Positions 8,123 to 16,531 of a DNA stretch of 64,000 nucleotides are shown in pieces; positions within the stretch are counted from its first letter, which is position 1, and the number at the start of each line of letters is the position of its first letter. Made by a program: the position numbers and the translations under genes. The notes below the pieces were generated by a model that made no database searches, was not told the DNA's origin, and saw nothing but the letters and a program-made list of their open reading frames with translations. Source of the stretch: an uncultured Acidimicrobiales bacterium (GTDB lineage Bacteria; Actinomycetota; Acidimicrobiia; Acidimicrobiales; SHLQ01); contig CALHYX010000008.1 of NCBI GenBank assembly GCA_938041035.1, forward strand, positions 46,698-110,697. The letters run 5' to 3'.

Positions 8123-8809
8123 TCATCGCTCGCCGGACGGACGTTCCCCGAAGATGTCGCGACCGACGCGCACCATCGTCGCCCCTTCGGCCACCGCCAC
8201 CTCGAGATCGGCGGTCATCCCCATCGAGCACTCCACCAGGTCGAGCTGGTCCGCGAGGGCGCGAAGCGTCGCAAACGCGGGGGCCGACTGCGCCGGCGGG
8301 CCCTGCCGGCCGATCGTCATCAGGCCGCGCACGTCGAGACCCAGCTCCATCGCCCGCTCGACCAGCGCGGGCGCGTCGGCGACCCCGCAGCCGGCCTTCT
8401 GGGGTTCGTCGGTGGTGTTGACCTGGATGAGCACGGCGGCGCCGGGGGCTCGCTTGGCGATCTCCGCGATCAGCGACGAGCGATCGACGGAGTGCCAGAG
8501 GTGCACCGCACCGGCGATTCGGCGCACCTTGTTTCGTTGCAGCTGGCCGACGAAGTGCCAGCGGGGGGCGTTCGCCGGCGGCGAGGCCGCAAAGTGCTCG
8601 ACCTTGGCGGCCAACTCCTGGGCATAGGACTCGCCGATATCGATGAGCCCCGCGTCGATCGCCGCGTCAACGGCCTCGGCCGGGAAGGTCTTGGCCACCC
8701 CGATCAGCGCGACGTCGGTGCCCCCGGCGGAGTCGAGTCGCGCGCGCACCGAGTCGATGGCCGTCGCGATTGCGGCGGCCCGCTCAGCCGGCGCGAGCCG
8801 GTCACCCAC
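8123..8809 (-). CDS. yggS: YggS-family PLP homeostasis protein
   Basis: This 228-residue alanine-racemase-like barrel protein carries PLP but has no enzyme activity in characterised members. The PLP lysine lies in LIGVAKTFPAEAVDAAIDAG near residue 34. Other motifs are IGESYAQEL, WHFVGQLQRNKVR, IQVNTTDEPQKAGC, GLMTIG and CSMGMTADLEVAVAEGATMV with VRVGRDIFG at the end. The GTG at 8809 overlaps the pgeF stop by 8 bp. The pgeF-yggS-sepF order downstream of ftsZ is a conserved actinobacterial arrangement. Confidence 0.94.
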   Translation of the reverse strand: MGDRLAPAERAAAIATAIDSVRARLDSAGGTDVALIGVAKTFPAEAVDAAIDAGLIDIGESYAQELAAKVEHFAASPPANAPRWHFVGQLQRNKVRRIAGAVHLWHSVDRSSLIAEIAKRAPGAAVLIQVNTTDEPQKAGCGVADAPALVERAMELGLDVRGLMTIGRQGPPAQSAPAFATLRALADQLDLVECSMGMTADLEVAVAEGATMVRVGRDIFGERPSGER

Positions 8810-9503
8810 GGTCCGAACCCTTCGGCTCGATCCACGCAACCGTGCTCTGGCGGCCGGTGTCGACGCGCGTTCGATGGGAGAAGAACCGTTCGTCCGCCGT
8901 GTCGCCGGCCAGATGTTCGACGCCGCGCACCTCGGCGGAGGCGAGCGCCACGTCGACGACCGCCCGCATGTCGAGCGCCGGCTGACCGTCGACGGTCCGC
9001 GAAGCCACCCGCGGGTCGAACCGCTCGCAGAGCCGCTCGAGGTCGGCGCCGCCGAACGCGTAGCCGGTCGCACCGATGCACGGGCCGACGATCGCGTCGA
9101 TGGGGTCCTGGGAGGTGGCGGATGTTTCGCGCATCGCCTCCACCGCGGCCTCGATGACACCGGCCTCGGCCCCCTTCCACCCCGCGTGGACCACGGCGAC
9201 CGCGTCGACGCCGAGCAGCACCACGGGCACGCAGTCGGCGGTCTGCACCGCCACGACCGCACCGGCGATCGTCGTCAGCGCGGCGTCGGCCTCCCGCCCG
9301 GCGCCCGCGCCCGGCGCGTCCACCCGAACCACCGACGCTCCGTGGACCTGACGCAGCCAGGTCCACGGGTACGGCGCGATCGAGTGGCGACGACGTTCGA
9401 GTTCGACCCGATCGCCATCGATGGCGAAGTCACCGTCGGCGCGCTCGGTCAGACGGATCTGGGCGACCCGACCGCTGGGCAGAAACCGCTCGGTCGACAA
9501 CAT
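8802..9503 (-). CDS. pgeF: Peptidoglycan editing factor PgeF (laccase-domain, YfiH family)
   Basis: The 233-residue protein of the multicopper-polyphenol-oxidase-like family is now known in enterobacteria as an editor of misincorporated peptidoglycan residues. Motifs are LRQVHGASVVRVD, GAVVAVQTADCVPVVLLG (metal-site Cys), AVVHAGWKG and IVGPCIGATGYAFG. It starts 56 bp after the ftsZ stop. A TANNNT box 7 bases before its ATG suggests its own leaderless transcript in addition to readthrough from ftsZ. Confidence 0.92.
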   Translation of the reverse strand: MLSTERFLPSGRVAQIRLTERADGDFAIDGDRVELERRRHSIAPYPWTWLRQVHGASVVRVDAPGAGAGREADAALTTIAGAVVAVQTADCVPVVLLGVDAVAVVHAGWKGAEAGVIEAAVEAMRETSATSQDPIDAIVGPCIGATGYAFGGADLERLCERFDPRVASRTVDGQPALDMRAVVDVALASAEVRGVEHLAGDTADERFFSHRTRVDTGRQSTVAWIEPKGSDRG

Positions 9504-9510
9504 GGCGGCG

Positions 9511-9516
9511 AGGTTA
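9511..9516 (-). promoter_or_regulatory. Putative leaderless -10 box for pgeF
   Basis: TAACCT on the minus strand ends 7 bases before the pgeF ATG, leaving no room for a ribosome binding site. It would provide a promoter separate from ftsZ. Confidence 0.5.
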
Positions 9517-9559
9517 CCCGCACCGGTCCGCCGACCGGTTCGGTCGGCGGACGCGTGGA

Positions 9560-10681
9560 CTACTTCAAGAAGGCGGGGACGTCGAAGTCGTCTTCGAAGT
9601 CGTCGCTGCTGGCACCGTCGTCAAAGATGTCGGCGATGGGCGCCTCATCGGCATCGTCGGTGGCATCGATGGTCATGCCGGCGGTCGAACTCGCCGCCCG
9701 CGGCTGGGTGGCCGGGCGTTTGGCGTCACCCTCCCAACGATCGAAACCGGCGGCGATCACGGTGACGCGCACCTCGTCGCCCATCTCCTCGTCGATGACC
9801 GTACCGAAGATGATGTTGGCCTCGGGGTGGGCAACCTCGTGCACGACTTCGGCGGCTTCGTTGACCTCGTACAGACCGAGGTCGCTACCGCCGCTGATGG
9901 TGAGCAGGATGCCCCGGGCTCCGTCGATGGATGCCTCGAGCAACGGGCTGGAGATCGCGGCCTTGGCCGCTTGCAGCCCTCGGCCCTCGCCGCTGGCGTA
10001 GCCGATGCCCATGAGGGCGGACCCGGCGTCGCTCATGACCGTCTTCACGTCGGCGAAGTCGGTGTTGATCAGGCCGGGGGTGGTGATGAGGTCGGTAATG
10101 CCCTGCACACCCTGGAGCAGCACCTCGTCGGCCATCTTGAAGGCGTTGAGTACGGAGGTCTTCTCGTTCGAGACGGTGAGCAGCCGGTCGTTCGGAATGA
10201 CGATCTGGGTGTCGACCTTTTCGCGGAGCCGCTCGATACCGGAGTCGGCCTGCACCGATCGACGACGGCCCTCGAAGTTGAACGGGCGGGTCACCACACC
10301 GATCGTGAGGGCACCGAGCGACTTGGCGATCTCGGCCACGACGGGAGCGGCACCGGTTCCGGTGCCGCCGCCTTCGCCGGCGGTGATGAACACCATGTCG
10401 GCGCCGGCCAGAACAGCCTCGATCTCCTCGGCGTTGGCCTCGGCGGCCAACCGGCCGGTCTCGGGGTCACTGCCGGCGCCGAGCCCGCGGGTGAGGTCGC
10501 GACCGATATCGATCTTGATGTCGGCGTCGCTCATGAGCAGCGCCTGGGCATCGGTGTTGACCGCGATGAAATCCACGCCCCGGAGACCGGCATCGATCAT
10601 GCGGTTGACCGCATTCACACCGCCGCCGCCGACGCCGACCACCTTGATCACGGCTACGTAGTTCTGGGGGTTGGCAACCAT
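9560..10681 (-). CDS. ftsZ: Cell division protein FtsZ
   Basis: This tubulin-like GTPase (373 residues) forms the Z ring. The GTP-binding loop near residue 104 reads [35 protein letters not shown] and IAVNTDAQ lie near the N-terminus, and the T7-loop catalytic region [11 protein letters not shown] is present. The C-terminus carries an acidic linker and the conserved peptide DFDVPAFLK, which binds SepF. A clear Shine-Dalgarno AGGAG sits 7 bases before the ATG. It is separated from ftsQ by a 380-bp gap with tandem repeats and dyads, so it probably has dedicated promoters as well as readthrough from the dcw operon. Confidence 0.98.
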   Translation of the reverse strand: MVANPQNYVAVIKVVGVGGGGVNAVNRMIDAGLRGVDFIAVNTDAQALLMSDADIKIDIGRDLTRGLGAGSDPETGRLAAEANAEEIEAVLAGADMVFITAGEGGGTGTGAAPVVAEIAKSLGALTIGVVTRPFNFEGRRRSVQADSGIERLREKVDTQIVIPNDRLLTVSNEKTSVLNAFKMADEVLLQGVQGITDLITTPGLINTDFADVKTVMSDAGSALMGIGYASGEGRGLQAAKAAISSPLLEASIDGARGILLTISGGSDLGLYEVNEAAEVVHEVAHPEANIIFGTVIDEEMGDEVRVTVIAAGFDRWEGDAKRPATQPRAASSTAGMTIDATDDADEAPIADIFDDGASSDDFEDDFDVPAFLK

Positions 10682-10714
10682 GAGGTTCTCCTGTGTTCGG
10701 CTGCTGTGCGCTGT

Positions 10715-10778
10715 TTTGATTACTGACTGGTTTGATTACTGACTGGTTTCATTACTGACTGGCTTGCTAACTGACTGG
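10715..10778. repeat. Four tandem 16-bp repeats in the ftsZ 5' leader
   Basis: The unit TTTGATTACTGACTGG is perfect at 10715-10730 and 10731-10746. It has one change at 10747-10762 and a few more at 10763-10778. The block is AT-rich against a GC-rich background and ends about 33 bp upstream of the ftsZ ATG. On the ftsZ strand each unit begins CCAGTCAGTAA. It lies either in the untranslated leader or over the promoter. It may be a repeated operator or an mRNA element; function is unknown. Confidence 0.9.
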
Positions 10779-10863
10779 TGCCGTCGACCGCCGCTTTTCG
10801 CGCGGATGGTCACACCGAGGAGTCAAACTACCGCTATCCGCGGGATTGGTCGAATTCGGCTCG

Positions 10864-10913
10864 ACCTCAAGTAGAGGTTGAGGTGACCTCAACCTCAAGT
10901 AGAGGTTGAGGTC
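10864..10913. promoter_or_regulatory. Two tandem dyads (ACCTCAA-N7-TTGAGGT) upstream of ftsZ
   Basis: The same 21-bp dyad occurs at 10864-10884 and 10892-10912. The second sits inside a perfect 12-bp stem with loop AAGTA (10885-10913). The segment 10874-10896 is itself a 23-bp palindrome with a single central base, so two competing foldings are possible. The half-site CCTCAA/TTGAGG resembles operators of MerR-type regulators such as SoxR. The spacing suggests two protein-binding sites controlling ftsZ; an RNA hairpin (for example a weak terminator after ftsQ) is the alternative. Confidence 0.7.
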
Positions 10914-11061
10914 TGGGGCTGTAGCTCACTGGTTTACGCACGCCACTTTGGCCACACGCGCCCCATCGGCCCCACGGTCGCGAAAAAGAAATTCTGCGCC
11001 CGGGTCGGCGATCCGGCGCCAACCCCTCGCGGCCGGCGCCCGTACCCCAACCCAAACCGGT

Positions 11062-11829
11062 TCAACAGCCGCGGTCGACCACCGGAGCCCGCGGGGCCTG
11101 CACGTCGATGACCGCCACGCAGGAGGGGTCGACCCGGGTGAGCACGGTGGCGAGGGCCACCAGCTTGTCGGGCAGCTGCCGGGTATCGCCGATGACGACG
11201 TCGGCGCCGCCGGCCAGATGCAGCACGACCGACCGGTCGCTCGACTGTTCCACCGTGTCGACCCACTCCCACAGGTCGGGCGTCAGGGCATCGATGACCT
11301 GCACCGCGTCGACCACCCGCGCTTCGGCCGAACCGGGGATGGCATCGACCTCGGCGGCGATCACGACCGGGAGACCGGCGGGAGCTGTTTCGGCCGCGGC
11401 GAGCACCCGACCGTCGAGGTCGACGGTGAGCCAGTCGCCGGCCGCGGTCTGCACCGCGGCGACGGGCAGGCGTTCGACCACCGTGATGCGCACCGTGTCG
11501 GGCCAGACGCGCCGCACCGAGGCCCGGTCCACCAGGGGAAGCCGCTCGACGCGCGAGGCGATGTGGTCGAGGTCGAGGTCGACGAGTTGGGTTCCCGGGT
11601 CCACGCCGGCCGCTACCAGGACGCGATCCTCCGCCATCGTGTCGAGGCCGCGAATCTCGACCGCGTCGACGTCGACGAAATCGGTTCGGGCCAGCCCGAG
11701 CCCGATGGCGATGACCAGCAACGGGATCCAGAGGTAGGAGAACCGACGCCAGGCGACAGTCTCGGCGACCCGCTCCACCTCGTCGCGTCGGGCCTGGAGG
11801 CGAGGGTGCGCCTTGGTCGCGGCGGTCAT
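11062..11829 (-). CDS. ftsQ: Cell division protein FtsQ
   Basis: The 255-residue bitopic divisome protein has a short basic cytoplasmic N-terminus and one membrane span near residues 32-48 (FSYLWIPLLVIAIGLGLA). It is followed by the POTRA domain (VDVDAVEIRGLDTM, then VRRVWPDTVRITVVERLPVA) and the FtsQ beta domain with DLDGRVLA. The ATG at 11829 overlaps the murB stop as ATGA; upstream readings of the frame lie inside murB and are rejected. It links FtsL/FtsB-type proteins to the septal synthase. Confidence 0.93.
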   Translation of the reverse strand: MTAATKAHPRLQARRDEVERVAETVAWRRFSYLWIPLLVIAIGLGLARTDFVDVDAVEIRGLDTMAEDRVLVAAGVDPGTQLVDLDLDHIASRVERLPLVDRASVRRVWPDTVRITVVERLPVAAVQTAAGDWLTVDLDGRVLAAAETAPAGLPVVIAAEVDAIPGSAEARVVDAVQVIDALTPDLWEWVDTVEQSSDRSVVLHLAGGADVVIGDTRQLPDKLVALATVLTRVDPSCVAVIDVQAPRAPVVDRGC

Positions 11830-12788
11830 CGCGGCACCCCGGCGACGCTGGCCACCTCTTCTGCGGTGAATCCGACGAGGCGGGTCTCGGGGTGCAGGTC
11901 GACCGCAAAGGACTCGGCGACAAGGCGTCGGGCCGCAGCCATGACCGCCAGCACGTCGTAGGCCCGCCCCTCGGGGTCGGCCTGAATGAAGTTGGCATGC
12001 TTGGGCGACACCTCGGCCGAGCCGATGCGCAGTCCCTTGCCGCCGGCCTGATCGATCAACGCCCCGGCGCTGTCGCCGTCCGGGTTGGTGAACACCGAAC
12101 CGGCGTTCTGGCCTCCGGGCTGATGGTCGCGGCGCCAACGCACGATCTCGGACAACTCGGCCGAGGAGACATCGACATCACCGGGGGCGAGCCCCAACCG
12201 GGCTTCGGTCACCACCGCCGCCGGACCCACCGCCGAGGTGCGGTAACCGAGACCGAGTTCGGCCACCGGTCGGCGCGAGGTGGTGCCGGAGGCCAGGTCG
12301 ACGATCTCCACATCGATGAGCGAGGCCGCCATGTCCGATCCGTGTCCACCGGCGTTCATACACACCGCGCCCCCGATCGAGCCGGGGACGCCAACCGCCC
12401 ACTCGAAACCGGTCAGACCGGCGGCAGCGATCTGCCGAGCGGCCACCGGCAGCGCGGTGGCACCACCGACAACGACGTCGGTACCGTCGATCACGAGCGA
12501 TGCGAATCCGTCGCCGAGCACCAGTGCGAGTCCGGGAAAGCCGCGGTCGGCCACCAGGAGATTCGAACCTCGACCCACCACCAGCGTGGGCACTCCGGAC
12601 GCGGCGGTGATCCGCGCCACCCGTTGTAGTTCGTCGAGGTCATCGACCTCGAGGAACAATGCCGCCGGCCCACCGACGCGATAGGTGGTGAACGGTCCCA
12701 GCGGCTCGGCCCGCCGCACCCGTCCCGGGAGCTGCTCGTCGAGCAGCCGGGAGGTGACGGCAATCGATTCGGGGGCCGTGCGGGTCAT
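11826..12788 (-). CDS. murB: UDP-N-acetylenolpyruvoylglucosamine reductase
   Basis: This FAD enzyme reduces UDP-GlcNAc-enolpyruvate to UDP-MurNAc. In 320 residues it shows PFTTYRVGGPAALFLEV, VVGRGSNLLVAD, GFEWAVGVPGSIGGAVCMNAG, LGYRTSAV, QNAGSVFTNP and GLRIGSAEVSPKHANFI with a final Glu-containing segment LHPETRLVGF. It is a type I MurB. The ATG at 12788 overlaps the murC stop as ATGA. Confidence 0.95.
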   Translation of the reverse strand: MTRTAPESIAVTSRLLDEQLPGRVRRAEPLGPFTTYRVGGPAALFLEVDDLDELQRVARITAASGVPTLVVGRGSNLLVADRGFPGLALVLGDGFASLVIDGTDVVVGGATALPVAARQIAAAGLTGFEWAVGVPGSIGGAVCMNAGGHGSDMAASLIDVEIVDLASGTTSRRPVAELGLGYRTSAVGPAAVVTEARLGLAPGDVDVSSAELSEIVRWRRDHQPGGQNAGSVFTNPDGDSAGALIDQAGGKGLRIGSAEVSPKHANFIQADPEGRAYDVLAVMAAARRLVAESFAVDLHPETRLVGFTAEEVASVAGVPR

Positions 12789-14191
12789 GACGCCGACACC
12801 CATGACGCCTGGAGTTCGTCGGGCAGCGAGCTGAGGTCGCCCGCGCCGAGGGTGAGACACAGATCACCGGCGCGCAATCGTCGACGCAAATAGCTGGCCA
12901 GCTCGCTCCGGTGGGGCAGATACGCCACCGAGGCGTGCGGGTCGGCATCGAGTACGGCGTTGAGGACCAGCTTGCCCGAGACCCCCGGGCGCGGGGCCTC
13001 GCCGGAGCTGTAGATACCGGTGATGATGATCTCGTCGGCGGCGGCAAAGGCGCCGCCGAACTCCCCGCCAACCGCCTGGGTTCGGCTGTAGCGGTGAGGC
13101 TGGAAGACGCACACGATCCGCGGCCAGTTGCCGTCGGCCGCCGCGCCCAGCGCCGCCTCGACCTCGGTGGGCAGGTGGGCGTAGTCGTCGATGAAGGTGA
13201 TGCCGTCGACTTCGCCGCGGTACTCATAGCGCCGCGCCACTCCGGCGTACCGAGCGAGGGTCGCGGCGACCTTGTCGAATTCGGCTCCGTACGCCAACGC
13301 AGCGACCGTCGCGCCGGCCGCGTTGCGGGCGTTGTGCATCCCGGGCACGGCCAACTCGATCACGCCGAGCCGGGAGTCGCCGTCGGCCAGGACGAACGAC
13401 ACCCCGTCGCGCCCGCTGCTGACCTCGGTCATCCGGAATCGGGCCCGGTCGGCGGTGCCGTAGGTCAGCAGTTCGCCGCCTTCGGCATCGAGGCGGCCCA
13501 CCAGGTCGGCCGCGTGGGCATCGTCGAGGCAGATGACCTTGGGGCCAGCGGTTTCCCGTACGAATCGATCGAACGCGGCGAGCAACTCGGGAAAGCCGCC
13601 GTAGTGCTCGAGATGGTCGGGTTCGATGTTGGTGATGATCGCCCCGTCGCGGTGCAGCTCGAGGAAGGTCCCGTCGGATTCGTCGGCCTCGACCACGAAC
13701 AGGTCGCCCGCGGACCAGGCCGCGCCGCCCCCGATCTCGTTGACCTCGCCACCGATGATGAACGAGGGGTCGAGGTCGGCGCCGAGCAGGGCGACCGCGA
13801 GCATGCTCGCCGTGGTGGTCTTGCCGTGGGTGCCCGCGACCGCGATCGTCCGTCGGGTTTCGGTAATGGCGGCCAGCACCTCGGCGCGACGCAACACCGG
13901 GATGGATCGCTCCCCCGCCCGGACGACCTCGGGATTGTGGTCGGGTATCGCGGTCGAGATGGCTACTGCGGCCACGTCGCCGACCTGATCGCCGTCGTGG
14001 CCCACCGACACCGTCACGCCGAGGGACCGCAACCGGTCCAGCCCGGGCGATTCTTTGAGGTCGCTACCCGAAACGGTATGGCCCATGGCGACCAGCACGG
14101 AGGCGATAGCGGACATACCCGCTCCCCCGACACCCACGACATGGACCGAGGTCGGCCGGGAGAGATCGATCGCACCCGTCGACCCGGTCAT
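12785..14191 (-). CDS. murC: UDP-N-acetylmuramate-L-alanine ligase
   Basis: This Mur ligase adds L-Ala to UDP-MurNAc. The 468-residue protein has a Rossmann-like N-domain (VHVVGVGGAGMSAIASVLVA), the ATP loop AVAGTHGKTTTASMLAVALL near residue 114, VVEADESDGTFL, NIEPDHLEHYGG and the C-domain motif YAHLPTEVEAAL with FQPHRYSRTQ. It has ATGA overlaps with both murG and murB, indicating tight translational coupling. Confidence 0.96.
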   Translation of the reverse strand: MTGSTGAIDLSRPTSVHVVGVGGAGMSAIASVLVAMGHTVSGSDLKESPGLDRLRSLGVTVSVGHDGDQVGDVAAVAISTAIPDHNPEVVRAGERSIPVLRRAEVLAAITETRRTIAVAGTHGKTTTASMLAVALLGADLDPSFIIGGEVNEIGGGAAWSAGDLFVVEADESDGTFLELHRDGAIITNIEPDHLEHYGGFPELLAAFDRFVRETAGPKVICLDDAHAADLVGRLDAEGGELLTYGTADRARFRMTEVSSGRDGVSFVLADGDSRLGVIELAVPGMHNARNAAGATVAALAYGAEFDKVAATLARYAGVARRYEYRGEVDGITFIDDYAHLPTEVEAALGAAADGNWPRIVCVFQPHRYSRTQAVGGEFGGAFAAADEIIITGIYSSGEAPRPGVSGKLVLNAVLDADPHASVAYLPHRSELASYLRRRLRAGDLCLTLGAGDLSSLPDELQASWVSAS

Positions 14192-15339
14192 GGGGAAACC
14201 CCGGGCCGATGACGCCGGGCATGACGTTCGACGAGGTCGGCGACCGCCTCAGCGGCGTCGGGGCGGCCGAGTTCGGCGGCGGCGGCCGCCATGTCACCGA
14301 GAGAGTCGGCGGCGCGCAGCCGCTCCACCTCGGTGACCAGCCGGTCGGCGTCGAGTTCGGCATCGACCACCATCACTGCGGCACCCGCTTCGACCAGGCC
14401 ACGGGCGTTCGCGGTCTGATGATCACCGGGGGCACCCGGCAGCGGCACGACGATGGCGGGCGAGCCGGTGACGGCCAGCTCGGCCACGGTGGTCGCCCCC
14501 GCCCGGCACACGAAGAGGTCCGAGGCCGCATACACCGATGCCATGTCGTCCTCGTAGCGGATCGGCCGATAGTCGACACCGTCCGGTGGGGATTCGGGTA
14601 CGCGGGTCATGATGTCGTCGTAGTCGCGGGCGCCGATGATGTGGCGGACCACCAGGTCGGCGTGTCCCGCCCAGGCGGGCAACGCTGCGAGCACGGCGTT
14701 GTTGATGCGGCGGGCCCCCAGCGACCCGCCGAAGATCGATACCAGAAAGGCGTCGGGATCGATACCGAGCGTGGCGCGAGCCGTCGCCCGGTCGGCGCGG
14801 CGGTCGACCGCCCGGATGGTCTCGCGCACGGGGTTTCCGGTCCACACCGCCTTGGGCAGATCAACGTCGGGGAACGAAACGGCACAGGCTCGGGCAAACC
14901 GACCGACCAGCCGGTTCGCCAACCCGGGCACGGCGTTCTGCTCCGCGACCACGATGGGGACCCGAAACACCGCTCCGGCGAGCGAACAGGGGACGCTCGC
15001 GTAGCCACCGAGGGAAACGATGACGCTCGGGCGTTGCCGGCGGACGAGACCAAACGACGAGCCGACGGCCCTGAGCAGGCCCAGGACCGCACCGAAATTC
15101 TCCGGGGTCAGCCGGCGCTGGATACCCCGGCCCGGCAGGACCGTGAGCGAAAAACCGGCCTCGGGCACCAGCCGGGTCTCGATGCCGCGCTCGCTGCCGA
15201 CGAAATGGAGTTCGTCGACGCGGCGCCCACCCGCGATGAGGGCCCGGCCGATGTCGAGTCCGGGCTGCACGTGACCCGCGGTACCACCGCCGGAGATGAG
15301 GGCCCACGAGGATGCGGGCACCGCCGGGGTTTCATCCAT
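14188..15339 (-). CDS. murG: MurG N-acetylglucosaminyltransferase (lipid II synthesis)
   Basis: This peripheral membrane GT28 enzyme converts lipid I to lipid II. In 383 residues it shows the family signature ISGGGTAGHVQPGLDIGRAL near the N-terminus, VSLGGYASVPCSLAGAV, AEQNAVPGLANRLV, GNPVRETIR, SIFGGSLGARRIN and the C-domain sugar-nucleotide site DLFVCRAGATTVAELAVTG. It overlaps ftsW by 8 bp and murC by 4 bp. Confidence 0.96.
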   Translation of the reverse strand: MDETPAVPASSWALISGGGTAGHVQPGLDIGRALIAGGRRVDELHFVGSERGIETRLVPEAGFSLTVLPGRGIQRRLTPENFGAVLGLLRAVGSSFGLVRRQRPSVIVSLGGYASVPCSLAGAVFRVPIVVAEQNAVPGLANRLVGRFARACAVSFPDVDLPKAVWTGNPVRETIRAVDRRADRATARATLGIDPDAFLVSIFGGSLGARRINNAVLAALPAWAGHADLVVRHIIGARDYDDIMTRVPESPPDGVDYRPIRYEDDMASVYAASDLFVCRAGATTVAELAVTGSPAIVVPLPGAPGDHQTANARGLVEAGAAVMVVDAELDADRLVTEVERLRAADSLGDMAAAAAELGRPDAAEAVADLVERHARRHRPGVSP

Positions 15340-16531
15340 CGGCGTGGCTCGCGATGTTCAACAACACGCCGTACGCGGCCATGGTCACGACCAGCGACGA
15401 ACCGCCCGCGGAAAGGAACGGCAGCGTCACGCCCGTGATGGGGAGCACCCCGATCACGGCACCGATGTTGATGAACGCCTGCATCACGATCCAGGACGTG
15501 ATGCCGATGGCGAGAAACGCGCCGAAGGGGTCGCTTTGGCGAATGCGGTGGGCGACCAGGTACCCGAGCATGCCGATGGCGAGGAAGCAGCCGACGACCG
15601 CGATGCCGCCGACCAGGCCGAACTCCTCGGCGACGATGGCGAAGATGAAGTCGCTGTGGGCCAACGGGACGTAGCCCCACTTGCCGCGAGCGGCACCCAG
15701 TCCAACGCCGGTGATCCCGCCGTTGGCGATCGACACGCCGGCCTGGACCGTTTGGTAGCCGACGTCGATCGGGTCGGCCCACGGGTCGGAAAAGGCGAAC
15801 AGGCGCCGACGGCGATAGCTGGCGGCATAGGCGAGGATGCCGGCGGCGGCGCCGGCCGAGGCGGTGATGATGCCGAGGTGGTGCAGGGCTCCCCCGGCGG
15901 CGTAGAGCATCACCAAGATGATGCCGACGACGAGCACCGCCGTACCGAGATCCGGTTCGACCAGCAACAACGCGCTGAACACACAGGTGACGCCGAGCAA
16001 CGGATACACGGTCTGGTGGAGGTCGGTGACGCTGCGCTGCGGCCGCGAGAGGAGGTCGGCGGCCCAAACGATCAGCGCGAACTTGGCGAGCTCCGAGGGC
16101 TGGAAGGTGAACGAGCCCCAGCCAACCCAACGCGAGGATCCGAGCACGTTGATACCTATGCCGGGAATGAACACCGCGACCAGGAGCACGATGGACAGCC
16201 CCATCAACGGCGCGACCGCGCGTTCTCGCCACAACCGATAGTCGATCCTCGAGGTGATGAAGGCGACGACGAATCCGGCCCCCAGCCACAGTGCCTGGCG
16301 CCGGAACCAATGCCAGGGATCGCCGCCCCCGAGCGCTCCGCTCGACGATGCCGAAAGCACCATCACCAGCCCGTACAGCGACATGCCGAAACCGAGCAGC
16401 AGCAAAAGCGCATACAGCGGCGAGTACTGCCGTCGACGCCGCTGCGGGCCCCGGCCGTCGGGCTTCACTCTCGCGGTGGGGTGGTTCGACCTGCTCGCCG
16501 CCCGGTGCCGTTGTCGTGGTGTGCTCAACAT
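15332..16531 (-). CDS. ftsW: Septal peptidoglycan glycosyltransferase FtsW
   Basis: This SEDS-family polytopic membrane protein of 399 residues has a basic cytoplasmic N-terminus (about 35 residues) and about ten membrane spans. SEDS signatures include SSRWVGWGSFTFQPSELAKF, LLLVEPDLGTAVLV, GYQTVQAGVSIANGGITGVG, PLAHSDFIFAIVAEEFG and TGVTLPFLSAGGSSLV near the C-terminus. It works with the transpeptidase encoded by ftsI in this operon. The gene sits between murD and murG, the usual dcw position for ftsW. Confidence 0.95.
   Translation of the reverse strand: MLSTPRQRHRAASRSNHPTARVKPDGRGPQRRRRQYSPLYALLLLLGFGMSLYGLVMVLSASSSGALGGGDPWHWFRRQALWLGAGFVVAFITSRIDYRLWRERAVAPLMGLSIVLLVAVFIPGIGINVLGSSRWVGWGSFTFQPSELAKFALIVWAADLLSRPQRSVTDLHQTVYPLLGVTCVFSALLLVEPDLGTAVLVVGIILVMLYAAGGALHHLGIITASAGAAAGILAYAASYRRRRLFAFSDPWADPIDVGYQTVQAGVSIANGGITGVGLGAARGKWGYVPLAHSDFIFAIVAEEFGLVGGIAVVGCFLAIGMLGYLVAHRIRQSDPFGAFLAIGITSWIVMQAFINIGAVIGVLPITGVTLPFLSAGGSSLVVTMAAYGVLLNIASHADG

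Larger units (their letters stand above)
10682..11061. other. 380-bp ftsQ-ftsZ intergenic regulatory region
   Basis: No open frame here looks coding. The region contains the ftsZ ribosome binding site, four tandem 16-bp repeats (10715-10778), a GC-rich stretch, two dyads (10864-10913) and a further GC-rich stretch with no recognised feature (10914-11061). Confidence 0.7.

Noticed and set aside
10715..10778. CRISPR array
   Set aside because: The four repeats are directly adjacent with no spacers, only 16 bp long, and no cas genes are present.
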